Assembly (NCBI GenBank): GCA_018432645.1
Contig: JAHDSP010000202.1
Span: forward strand, 1-6,250
Length of the DNA stretch: 6,250 nt
DNA from: Bacteroidales bacterium
Lineage (GTDB): Bacteria > Bacteroidota > Bacteroidia > Bacteroidales > DTU049
Direction of reading: 5' to 3'
In this document: positions 1 through 6,250 of the stretch, in pieces
Numbering within the stretch: the stretch's first letter is position 1
Layout: each line of letters begins with the position of its first letter
The notes under the pieces: model-generated
The model's input: only the letters and a program-made list of their open reading frames with translations
Told to the model about the DNA's origin: nothing
Databases searched by the model: none
Program-made: the position numbers and the translations under genes

Positions 1-194
1 AGTTCTTTAGCTTCTTCTTGCTCTTTTTTAGAAGGGAAAATATAAATAGCTATTAAAGTAAAAATAAAACTCAATGCTAATGCTGTCCCTAACACACCTA
101 AAGCAATATTAATATATCTTTTAGTAGCTTTATAAGGCTTTAGATACAAATCTTCCCATTGAAAACTATGATAGCCTTTTTTATTTTTAGTCAT
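1..194 (-). CDS. Unidentified single-pass membrane protein, N-terminal part (3' end beyond left edge)
   Basis: The frame is open from an ATG at 194-192 to the window edge, giving 64 complete codons. I do not recognise the family. The product begins with a short, basic, presumably cytoplasmic stretch (MTKNKKGYHSFQWEDLYLKP and on to about residue 27, ending K-R-Y). One strongly hydrophobic segment follows at about residues 28-53 (rich in Ile, Leu, Ala and Phe), then a charged Lys/Glu/Gln-rich stretch (SKKEQEEAKE) that looks like the start of a helix or coiled coil. There is no signal-peptidase site, so the segment probably stays as a membrane anchor with the C-terminus in the periplasm. The start is supported by a TAnnTTTG box 20 bases upstream and a weak GGA about 9 bases before the ATG. 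It is on the same strand as the T9SS operon but 96 bp downstream of it, so co-function is only possible. That it is a real gene is likely; its function is unknown. Confidence 0.7.
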   Translation of the reverse strand, partial: MTKNKKGYHSFQWEDLYLKPYKATKRYINIALGVLGTALALSFIFTLIAIYIFPSKKEQEEAKE

Positions 195-290
195 TATTTA
201 TTCCATCTAAAAAGCAAAAATATAAAATAATCTTAAAATAATACTTAATAAGTCTTAGAAAAATGAAATAACAAGAATTCGCATAATTTA
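195..290. other. Intergenic region between PorP/SprF gene and membrane-protein gene
   Basis: This 96-bp, very AT-rich gap follows the TAA of the PorP/SprF gene and precedes the ATG of the next gene on the same strand. It holds a promoter-like box (214-222) and an 11-bp palindrome (acttaataagt, 243-253). The palindrome is too short and its loop too small to be a convincing intrinsic terminator. No other stem with a T-tract was seen. The gap is much wider than the 3-4 base junctions upstream, which suggests that the operon ends here or that a new transcript starts. Confidence 0.6.
214..222 (-). promoter_or_regulatory. Putative Bacteroidota -7 box (TATTTTTGC)
   Basis: Read on the minus strand, the sequence is TATTTTTGC, a full match to the TAnnTTTG -7 element known for the primary sigma factor of Bacteroidota. 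It ends 19 bases before the ATG at 194, so a transcript would have a leader of only about 10-15 bases. No clear TTTG-type -33 element is visible at the expected distance upstream (about 240-250). In sequence this AT-rich a chance match is quite possible. Confidence 0.4.
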
Positions 291-1196
291 TTAATCAAAA
301 TATCTCGGTGATGAAGGTATGCTAGCATTCTTTTTCTTTATTAAATATTGTAATGTTATTTCGTGGCTACCACTAGAATATGCCGATGTTGGTGCAGCTA
401 AAATATCATAAGAATAAATAAATCTAAATTGATCTTTAACTAATACTCCTGCCATAATTACAAAAGATTCATTAAGTCTATATGATAATCCCGTATAAAT
501 CATATTTTTATAAAAAAAAGTAGTATTCCATTCGTGCTGTGTTTTAGTAATAGCACTATTTACAGAATATGTTAAAAAACCAGCAAAACTATTATTTATA
601 TCAAAAACTTTAGCTCTAAAATACCCATATATATGTCTAGGTACCTGAAAATTTGTCCCTTTCATATAATCTTTTGCGATATGAGTAGATGAAATTCCAA
701 GAGATATATAAGGAGAGCTCAATTCAATGCCAGCATTAAAATCTGGAGAATTATGAATATTATTATCAAAAAGATTTGATTCTGGTTGCTCCAGCTCAAT
801 ATCATTAATATCAATAACCTTTCTATATAGTCCACCACTAATGCCAAAGCTTAAAATATAATCATTACCTAAATTTAGATGATATGAGACATTAGCATGT
901 ATAATATTAGAAGTTTCAACTCCTAATTTATCAAAAGTATAAGTAAAGCCAAGGCCTAAATGATATTTATTTATTTGAGTATGAAAAGTAGCGAAATTTG
1001 TAATAGGAGCATTATCAAATCCTACCCATTGTACTCTACTAAAAGCTTGCAATGTGTGATAATTGGGATTTTGTCCTGTAACAGCTGGATTAAAAGCTAT
1101 ACGCATAAATGATTGCTGGCTAAATTGAAAATCACTTTGCGCATACATTACAAATACCCAAAAATTACAAAATAAAAGTAAATATATTTTTTTCAT
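291..1196 (-). CDS. PorP/SprF family type IX secretion outer-membrane protein
   Basis: The product is 301 residues, the usual size for this family of outer-membrane beta-barrel proteins. They work with the T9SS and, in the SprF branch, are needed for export and surface attachment of substrates with a type-B sorting domain. Family marks are visible: D-F-Q-F-S-Q at 22-27 just after the signal peptide, N-P-A-V-T-G at 36-41, R-V-Q-W-V-G-F at 54-60, G-L-G-F at 81-84, and S-Y-D-I (262-265) followed by S-G-S-H-E-I (275-280) near the end. Alternating hydrophobic strands run through the middle. The signal peptide is residues 1-19 (MKKIYLLLF..., cleavage likely after Y-A, before Q20). I chose the ATG at 1196: it gives a clean signal peptide and lies 4 bases after the upstream stop. 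An in-frame TTG at 1211 would add five residues before MKKIY and overlap the upstream gene. As the last gene of the coupled operon it is likely the partner of the adhesin encoded first. I give no symbol because porP and sprF paralogs cannot be told apart here. Confidence 0.93.
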   Translation of the reverse strand: MKKIYLLLFCNFWVFVMYAQSDFQFSQQSFMRIAFNPAVTGQNPNYHTLQAFSRVQWVGFDNAPITNFATFHTQINKYHLGLGFTYTFDKLGVETSNIIHANVSYHLNLGNDYILSFGISGGLYRKVIDINDIELEQPESNLFDNNIHNSPDFNAGIELSSPYISLGISSTHIAKDYMKGTNFQVPRHIYGYFRAKVFDINNSFAGFLTYSVNSAITKTQHEWNTTFFYKNMIYTGLSYRLNESFVIMAGVLVKDQFRFIYSYDILAAPTSAYSSGSHEITLQYLIKKKNASIPSSPRYFD

Positions 1197-1203
1197 AATC
1201 TCA
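1194..1203 (-). promoter_or_regulatory. Coupled stop/start junction, OmpA protein to PorP/SprF
   Basis: The minus strand reads TGA-GATT-ATG: the stop of the OmpA protein and the chosen start of the PorP/SprF gene are 4 bases apart. There is no strong Shine-Dalgarno site. The spacing supports a single transcript and coupled translation, and favours the ATG at 1196 over the in-frame TTG at 1211. Confidence 0.65.
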
Positions 1204-3639
1204 TTTTTCAATTATTTTAACAAAGCAATCAGAGTAACCAATACTAACCAGTTTATTTTTAAATTCTATAGCAGTAGTGGCATTATCAAACTCTCCCACA
1301 TAATATCTATATAAACCATCATCACCTCGAACTTCAAATATTTTAACATTGGGGTCTAATCGATAAATGCTACTCCAGACTTCTAAATTATTAGCAGGCT
1401 TAGAAAGTGCAGCCACCTGTATTGTGTAAATAACATTCCCAGTACCTGATAACCCTTCAATAATATCAGAAGATATATTTGATATAACATTATCATGATT
1501 TAATTGTTCATATTTGACAATATTAAAAGTAGTTCGTCTATTTAATTGATGTTCTTCTTCAGTAGTTGCGTTTGGTACTACGGGATTAGCTTTGCCCCAA
1601 CCTTTTGCTAATAATCTATAAGGAGATATTCCTTTACTAATTAAATAATCTACTACAGACTGAGCTCTTGCTTGAGACAATTTTAAATTATAATCATCAC
1701 TGCCTCTTTCATCGCAATATGAATTTATCTGAACAATTAAATTAGGATTGAGTTTGAGTAATTGGGCAAGTTTATCTAATTCTTTTTTAGATTCTTCTTT
1801 TAAAGTAGCTTTATCAAAATCATAATAAATATTTTCTATTAAATATTCAGTCTCTTTATTTACTTTTTCTACTGGTAAATCAATATTGATTTTTTTATTG
1901 TTATTAATATCAATTTCTTTTGATTGAGATAAATATCCATCTTTTGAGGCGACAACAGTATATTTATTATTTATTGGTACATTTTCAAATTTAAAATATC
2001 CTTCTTTGTTAGTTTTAGTTTCATCTACATATCCTTTAGTACTAACGAGAGAAACTTTGTGATCAGCTGATGGCATTTGTTTTTCATTATCAATAATTTT
2101 ACCTTCTACGACAGCTATTCGTTTGGCTTGTTTAAGCTCATAAGTATAGTTTAAATATATTGGTGTTGTATATTTAAATAAAGTTGGATTAAATATTTCT
2201 ATAATATTCTCAAAACCATCTTTGGAAATATTAATATTATAATATTGATTAGGATCTAGATCAATAGAAAAAAAACCATTTTTATCAGTATAGAAAGTGT
2301 CAATATAATTAGAATAATATAATATCAATTGGGCACCACTTATAGGTTTTTTATCATTAAAAGATAATACTTTTCCTTGATATGTTATATTCCATGGAAT
2401 ACCTTTAAAATAATAAATATCATCAAAACCACTCCCCCCGGGTCTATTACTACAAAAAAGTCCTTCATTCAATTTATTAAAAAACTGTATATTAAAGTCA
2501 TCGGCACCTGAATTAATAGGGAATTTTAATTGTTTCGGTTTACTCCATTCGTTATTTGTAAAAGTACTCATAAATAAATCTAGCCCTCCAATACTATTAT
2601 GCCCATCAGAAGAAAAAAATAGAATAGTATCTTGATATAAATATGGAAACATCTCATCATTTTCAGTATTAACATTTTGACCAATATTAATAGGCTTTGA
2701 CCATTTATTACCAGTTTTAGTAATCATATATAAATCTCTTTTACCAAATCCTTCTGGATAATCAGCAGTATAAATCATAGTCCTTCCATTTCTAGAAATA
2801 GTAGTATGCCCCTCATTAAATTCTTCAGATTTTACAATCATTTTTTTTGGAGTAGATGGATTGGTAGGATCTCCTCTATAACTACTGTAATAAATATGAC
2901 ATTTAGATGGCCTACCTTCGCAACGTGTAAAATAAATTAATTCATGAGCATCATCTATACTTATATAGCCTTGTGTAGCTAATGGTTTATTTAATGCGTC
3001 TAATTTTTTAAAATTTGTTGTATCAGAATTCCATGTTCTTAAATTAACATAATAAATATTATCATAACCTTGTGTAGTTCTATAATTTATTTTATCAGAT
3101 ATCATCTTGCTTACAAATAAATAATCCTTATATAGAGATATACCATATTCACTTTTAGGTGAGTTAACTTCTCTAAATTCATTAACTCGGATACTAGAAT
3201 TATTTAATTCATAAATATATTTCTCTAAAATATTTTTTTGTTTTTGTGCATCATCTATTACACTCTTATCTATAATATTGTTTTTACTTAGTTTGATTAT
3301 TTTATCATAAATATTAATTGCTTTATCATATTCACACAATTTTTTATAAATATCAGCTAAAATATTTAAAGAAGAAAGTGAAGTAGAATCTATTTGAACT
3401 AATCTATCTGCATAAATTAAAGAAGATTTATAATCATTAATATTTATGTATAGATCTATAATATTTTGTAAAGCATCTTTATTATAAGGGTCTTGTAGTA
3501 ATATTTGTTCATAGCCTTTAATAGCTTCATAATAATTTTTTTCATCCTGTAGCTGTTTTAATTTATTTATATCTACTTGACTAAATAAATTTAAAACATT
3601 TGTAAATACCAATATAAATATCAGAATATATTTTTTCAT
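1201..3639 (-). CDS. PorE-like TPR / beta-propeller / OmpA / SPOR-like envelope protein
   Basis: This is a complete 812-residue multidomain protein. Order: signal peptide 1-20 (MKKYILIF..., cut near LFS-Q); about three TPR repeats in 22-120 plus a helical linker to about 150; PD40-type beta-propeller 160-413, with blade motifs R-D-L-Y-M and L-D-L-F-M each followed by N-x-W-S-K-P, and S-N-R-P-G-G near the end; two carboxypeptidase-regulatory-like sandwiches, 418-497 and 508-590, with T-D-K-N-G-F-F and T-N-K-E-G-Y-F; OmpA C-terminal domain 600-712; SPOR-like domain 737-811. The OmpA part has the Y-Y-D-F-D-K start, D643 and R658 at the positions that bind diaminopimelate in this family, and N700-R701-R702. 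The layout resembles Porphyromonas PorE, a peptidoglycan-binding T9SS component. Unlike PorE as I recall it, this protein lacks a lipobox cysteine and carries an extra sandwich and a SPOR-like tail. It probably sits in the periplasm and links the PorP-like protein to the cell wall. The ATG lies 3 bases after the upstream stop, implying translational coupling. The family is certain, the exact role inferred. Confidence 0.93.
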   Translation of the reverse strand: MKKYILIFILVFTNVLNLFSQVDINKLKQLQDEKNYYEAIKGYEQILLQDPYNKDALQNIIDLYININDYKSSLIYADRLVQIDSTSLSSLNILADIYKKLCEYDKAINIYDKIIKLSKNNIIDKSVIDDAQKQKNILEKYIYELNNSSIRVNEFREVNSPKSEYGISLYKDYLFVSKMISDKINYRTTQGYDNIYYVNLRTWNSDTTNFKKLDALNKPLATQGYISIDDAHELIYFTRCEGRPSKCHIYYSSYRGDPTNPSTPKKMIVKSEEFNEGHTTISRNGRTMIYTADYPEGFGKRDLYMITKTGNKWSKPINIGQNVNTENDEMFPYLYQDTILFFSSDGHNSIGGLDLFMSTFTNNEWSKPKQLKFPINSGADDFNIQFFNKLNEGLFCSNRPGGSGFDDIYYFKGIPWNITYQGKVLSFNDKKPISGAQLILYYSNYIDTFYTDKNGFFSIDLDPNQYYNINISKDGFENIIEIFNPTLFKYTTPIYLNYTYELKQAKRIAVVEGKIIDNEKQMPSADHKVSLVSTKGYVDETKTNKEGYFKFENVPINNKYTVVASKDGYLSQSKEIDINNNKKINIDLPVEKVNKETEYLIENIYYDFDKATLKEESKKELDKLAQLLKLNPNLIVQINSYCDERGSDDYNLKLSQARAQSVVDYLISKGISPYRLLAKGWGKANPVVPNATTEEEHQLNRRTTFNIVKYEQLNHDNVISNISSDIIEGLSGTGNVIYTIQVAALSKPANNLEVWSSIYRLDPNVKIFEVRGDDGLYRYYVGEFDNATTAIEFKNKLVSIGYSDCFVKIIEK
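1204..1431 (-). other. SPOR-like domain at the C-terminus of the OmpA protein
   Basis: Residues 737-811 of the preceding protein read I-Y-T-I-Q-V-A-A-L-S, then a helix-like stretch, then V-K-I-F-E-V, then L-Y-R-Y-Y-V-G-E-F, a helix (A-T-T-A-I-E-F-K-N-K-L) and a final strand G-Y-S-D-C-F-V-K-I-I. The order YTIQVAA... / YRYYVGEF-x-x-x-x-x-A / GY-x-x-x-F-V is the usual SPOR pattern (beta-alpha-beta-beta-alpha-beta). SPOR domains bind septal or stem-peptide-free glycan strands in other bacteria. The call rests on pattern only. Confidence 0.75.
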
Positions 3640-3645
3640 AAATTA
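3637..3645 (-). promoter_or_regulatory. Coupled stop/start junction, adhesin to OmpA protein
   Basis: The minus strand reads TAA-TTT-ATG: the adhesin stop and the OmpA-protein start are 3 bases apart and in the same frame. No GGAGG-like site precedes the ATG, only an A-rich stretch (AAAGAAA). Ribosome re-initiation is the likely way the second gene is translated. Confidence 0.7.
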
Positions 3646-3888
3646 TTTCTTTATTAATAAAACATCTCCATTGTAAGTTTGGATAACTTTACCATTTTCA
3701 TCTTTTAGTTCAATTATATAATAATAAGTTCCTGGCACAGCCAACCTATTATTAATGGTTCCATCCCAGCCATCATCACCTTCATAAACTATTTGTCCCC
3801 ATCTATTCAAAATTTTTATTGGTACACCAGGCATAAATTTATCATTTACATTATCATTATTAGGAGTAAATCCATTTGGTATTTTACG
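3643..3888 (-). other. Type-B T9SS sorting domain (gliding-motility-associated C-terminal domain)
   Basis: The last 81 residues start R-K-I-P-N-G-F-T-P-N-N-D-N-V-N-D-K-F and continue with K-I-L-N-R-W-G-Q-I-V-Y-E-G, G-W-D-G, V-P-G-T-Y-Y-Y-I-I-E-L and N-G-D-V-L-L-I-K-K. These are the recognised landmarks of the family (P-N-x-F-T-P-N-x-D-x-x-N-D-x-F; N-R-W-G; W-D-G; P-x-G-T-Y-x-Y). The domain directs export through the T9SS, and in Flavobacterium its use depends on SprF-like partners; one such gene lies two genes downstream. It is Lys-rich, unlike the repeats before it. Confidence 0.93.
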
Positions 3889-6250
3889 AGAATTAATGAA
3901 TATTGTTTCATTACTTATACATCCTTCATCAGTAACAGCAGTGATATATATAGAATCACCACCTGGAGAAATAAATAAAGTAAATATATTATGATTATCT
4001 GTCAAACTATTATCTGAATAATTAACTATATAATGATTGAATATGTCGGGTAATATTTCTAAAGTTAGAGGTTCTCCTGGCAAAACTTCATTATTCCATG
4101 CACTAGTAGTCACTGAGATTTCTGGAACTTCATATATATAAATAGTAGCAAAATTGCTTGTATAGCAACCATTTAAATCAGCAACTACAAAAATACTATC
4201 ATTTTCTATAGCTTCGAAGCTTATAGTATCATTTATTGAACCATTAGACCATAAAATATTACCATCACTAGTTGCTACAAAAACTGCCGTATCACCAGGA
4301 CACAAAGAATCGCTTGCAGGATTTATAAATAAATATGGTAAAGGTTTCATAAATATCAAAGTAGTATCATAAGCAGTGCATATATCATTTGTAATAGATA
4401 AATAAATAGTTGTATCTTGTGTAACTAATATTTCTAGGGTGTTAGAAGTATCTCCAGTGCTCCAATAACAAGTTCCTAAAGTTTGAGGATCTAATATTAC
4501 GGTATCGTTTTCACAAATAAATAATGTATCAGGTAGGGTAGGTTGTGGTTGTTCTATTATTGATATATAAATTGTATCATTAGTTACAAACCCGGCTGAA
4601 TCTACAACAGATAAATAAATAAAACTACTACTATCAGGGAGAATAGTTACAGGATTTCCATAAATAGTATCTGCATCAGCACTTATTATCCACTGATAGA
4701 TAAATGGTGGTGTACCACCAAATAAATGATTCACTTGCAAAGTTATACTGTCATTGCTACAAATTGTCGTATCAGATATTTGATCAATATATATGCCATA
4801 GGGAATAACATTTACAAAAACAATATCTGTCCAAGTGCAACCATTAGTATCTACAACAGTTAATAAAAAATAAGTAGAACTATCAACAATTACTACAGGA
4901 TTTAATGTATTCTCACCAATCATATTATCTGCTGGCGACCAATATAAACTATCAATACCGCCTCCTATGATAGTTCCATGCAAAAATGCACTAGTACCTG
5001 CCATTACAGTAGTGTCTAATCCTGCATCTACTGCAAGTGGTGGGAAAATATTAATAGTAATAGAATCAAAGCTAGTACAAGACCCACTTATTCCATAAAT
5101 ATAAAATGTTGTATCACTTATTATTGTAGGATTAATAAAATTACCTGTATCTCCAGTACTCCATATAATAGTATCAGCCCCATTAGCCCATAATCCTAAA
5201 ATTGTATTTTTGCATACGGTAGTATCAGCAGAATGATATAATAAACTTGAAGTATCAGCAATGATATTCACACTATCTATAGATGAGCAACCATATATAT
5301 TAGTAGCTGTAACATATATAATTGTGTCGCTTTCTAAATAAATAGTTATGTTAGAAGTGCTATCACCTGTACTCCATAAATAATAATCTGCATTTTGCGC
5401 ATTTATATTAATATACGAATTTATACAAGCTGGACTAGTGTAGCTCAAGGTAATGGACGGTGGTAAAGATACTATGACATTTATAGTATCAGAAGTAATG
5501 CAACCATTAGGATTAAGCATATTTGCTATATATGTGGTATCATTTGTTGGAGAAACCCAAATACTATCAATTGTATCTCCTGTACTCCAATATATAACAC
5601 CTGGTCCATGGGCAATTAATTGAGCAGAATCACCAGTACATATTGGTGGAATACTATCAATAGTTACCATATCAACTGGATAAGTATTTACTATCGCTGT
5701 TATTTGAGCTGTACAACCAGAATCATATCCTGTAACTGAATAAATAGTCGTATCATAAGGAATAACAACAATACTCGAACCTGTATCACCAGTATTCCAT
5801 GAATAATTTGTTGCTCCAGAAACAGATAAAAACACATTGCTTCCAGGACATACTGTGGTATCTGTAGGATTTATACTAAGAGTAATAGGCGAACCTACAG
5901 TAATAACTACACTATCTTCTCGCTGACAACCATAAGCGTAACCTGTAACATAATATGTTGTGTCTTCTACCACTACTACTGAAATTAAAGAATCTGTTTG
6001 TCCCGTACTCCACAGATATGTCTGTGCTCCATGCACTTCTAAATTTATTGTATTGCCAACGCAAACTTGTGTATCGGGTGTAGTAACTAAACTTATCATG
6101 TTTGGATAAACATTTACAATTACACTATCCACATCATTACACAATCCATCTGTGCCTGTAACATAATATACAGTTGTATCATTTGGTGTTACAGTTATAG
6201 TAGCACTTGTCTCACCAGTACTCCATTGATAAGATATGCCACCACTTGCA
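3643..6250 (-). CDS. Large Ig/PKD-like repeat surface protein with type-B T9SS sorting domain (5' end beyond right edge)
   Basis: The frame is open from the right edge to the TAA at 3645-3643, giving 868 codons plus stop. The true start and signal peptide lie outside the window; a TTG at 6144 is internal to a repeat and not a start. The visible part has one partial and ten complete Ig/PKD-like domains. Most follow the plan V-C-x-G, then W-S-T-G-D-T, then D-T-T-x-Y-x-V, then G-C-x-x-x-D-S-V-x-I-x-V. The last 81 residues are a gliding-motility-associated CHU_C / type-B sorting domain. Such proteins are exported by the T9SS and stay on the cell surface, like SprB-type gliding or attachment adhesins. 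Domains 7 and 8 (4558-5046) are longer and differ in type. The repeat part is rich in Thr, Ser, Asp and Val and almost without Lys or Arg. The gene is first in view of a coupled operon with the OmpA and PorP/SprF proteins. The ligand is unknown; adhesin is the best guess. Confidence 0.92.
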   Translation of the reverse strand, partial: ASGGISYQWSTGETSATITVTPNDTTVYYVTGTDGLCNDVDSVIVNVYPNMISLVTTPDTQVCVGNTINLEVHGAQTYLWSTGQTDSLISVVVVEDTTYYVTGYAYGCQREDSVVITVGSPITLSINPTDTTVCPGSNVFLSVSGATNYSWNTGDTGSSIVVIPYDTTIYSVTGYDSGCTAQITAIVNTYPVDMVTIDSIPPICTGDSAQLIAHGPGVIYWSTGDTIDSIWVSPTNDTTYIANMLNPNGCITSDTINVIVSLPPSITLSYTSPACINSYININAQNADYYLWSTGDSTSNITIYLESDTIIYVTATNIYGCSSIDSVNIIADTSSLLYHSADTTVCKNTILGLWANGADTIIWSTGDTGNFINPTIISDTTFYIYGISGSCTSFDSITINIFPPLAVDAGLDTTVMAGTSAFLHGTIIGGGIDSLYWSPADNMIGENTLNPVVIVDSSTYFLLTVVDTNGCTWTDIVFVNVIPYGIYIDQISDTTICSNDSITLQVNHLFGGTPPFIYQWIISADADTIYGNPVTILPDSSSFIYLSVVDSAGFVTNDTIYISIIEQPQPTLPDTLFICENDTVILDPQTLGTCYWSTGDTSNTLEILVTQDTTIYLSITNDICTAYDTTLIFMKPLPYLFINPASDSLCPGDTAVFVATSDGNILWSNGSINDTISFEAIENDSIFVVADLNGCYTSNFATIYIYEVPEISVTTSAWNNEVLPGEPLTLEILPDIFNHYIVNYSDNSLTDNHNIFTLFISPGGDSIYITAVTDEGCISNETIFINSRKIPNGFTPNNDNVNDKFMPGVPIKILNRWGQIVYEGDDGWDGTINNRLAVPGTYYYIIELKDENGKVIQTYNGDVLLIKK
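4135..4557 (-). repeat. Two further Ig-like repeats (domains 9-10), same 213-bp spacing
   Basis: Two Ig-like domains carry the W-S-T-G-D-T and W-S-N-G versions of the core motif. Their Trp codons are at 4464-4462 and 4251-4249, exactly 213 bases apart, as in the main array. They resume the regular repeat after the two atypical domains 7-8. Domain 9 has an extra Cys just before its Trp (G-T-C-Y-W). Confidence 0.8.
5047..6250 (-). repeat. Tandem imperfect 213-bp (71-residue) Ig-like repeats, domains 1-6
   Basis: Six W-S/N-T-G motifs have their Trp codons ending at 6225, 6012, 5799, 5589, 5376 and 5163. The steps are 213, 213, 210, 213 and 213 bases. On the plus strand each is marked by a variant of the 15-base word tcaccagtactccat (for example at 6212-6226, 5786-5800, 5363-5377 and 5150-5164). 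Conservation at protein level is limited to the core motif, the D-T-T-x-Y strand and the two Cys, so these are old, diverged duplications. The array continues past the right edge. Confidence 0.9.

Noticed and set aside
243..253. Palindrome acttaataagt as a terminator or operator
   Set aside because: The stem is five A/T-rich pairs with a one-base centre and no G/C core or T-tract; chance is likely in this AT-rich gap.
1167..1169. Cys10 of the PorP/SprF signal peptide as a lipobox cysteine
   Set aside because: It is preceded by L-L-F rather than a small residue and lies within the hydrophobic core; a better peptidase I site (Y-A before Q20) follows.
1209..1211. TTG start for the PorP/SprF gene
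   Set aside because: It would put five extra residues before a normal MKKIYLLLF signal peptide; the ATG at 1196 fits better.
2434..2442. Run of six C followed by GGG as a phase-variable tract
   Set aside because: It encodes conserved R-P-G-G of a propeller blade and is too short for frequent slippage.
3793..3978. Plus-strand open frame of 61 codons
   Set aside because: It lies antisense to the conserved sorting domain and the end of domain 11, has no signal or domain, and is explained by the AT-rich reverse complement of a real gene.
6142..6144. TTG codon as the start of the large repeat protein
   Set aside because: The same frame stays open to the right edge and encodes another W-S-T-G repeat (Trp at 6225-6223), so the gene starts outside the window.

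Overview
This window looks like a piece of an AT-rich Bacteroidota genome (roughly 30% G+C by eye). All genes lie on the minus strand, so transcription runs from right to left. The evidence for the phylum is the protein families: a type IX secretion (T9SS) type-B sorting domain, a PorP/SprF-family outer-membrane protein and a PorE-like OmpA protein. The near absence of Shine-Dalgarno sequences and a TAnnTTTG-type promoter box agree with this. The sequence does not fix the genus.

Layout in transcription order: (1) 6250-3643 is the 3' part of a very large secreted surface protein, with its start beyond the right edge. It has ten complete and one partial Ig/PKD-like domains, then an 81-residue gliding-motility-associated (CHU_C, type-B) T9SS sorting domain. 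(2) 3639-1201 is a complete 812-residue periplasmic protein with signal peptide, TPRs, a PD40-type beta-propeller, two carboxypeptidase-regulatory-like beta-sandwiches, an OmpA peptidoglycan-binding domain and a SPOR-like C-terminus. (3) 1196-291 is a complete 301-residue PorP/SprF-family protein. (4) After a 96-bp gap carrying a promoter-like box, 194-1 is the N-terminal part of an unidentified single-pass membrane protein that runs off the left edge.

Genes 1-3 are separated by only 3 and 4 bases and are almost certainly one translationally coupled operon. From established knowledge of T9SS (SprB/SprF in Flavobacterium, PorE/PorP in Porphyromonas), the likely logic is this. The long acidic repeat protein is exported by the T9SS through its type-B signal. 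The PorP/SprF protein is its dedicated outer-membrane export and anchoring partner. The TPR-propeller-OmpA-SPOR protein ties the assembly to peptidoglycan. This cooperation is inferred from gene order and families, not shown by the sequence.

The most notable points are the two-part OmpA plus SPOR-like peptidoglycan-binding end without a lipobox, the near-exact 213-bp (71-residue) repeat spacing in the adhesin, its extreme shortage of Lys/Arg, and the local break in its paired-cysteine pattern. No RNA genes, mobile elements, CRISPR arrays or clear terminators were seen.
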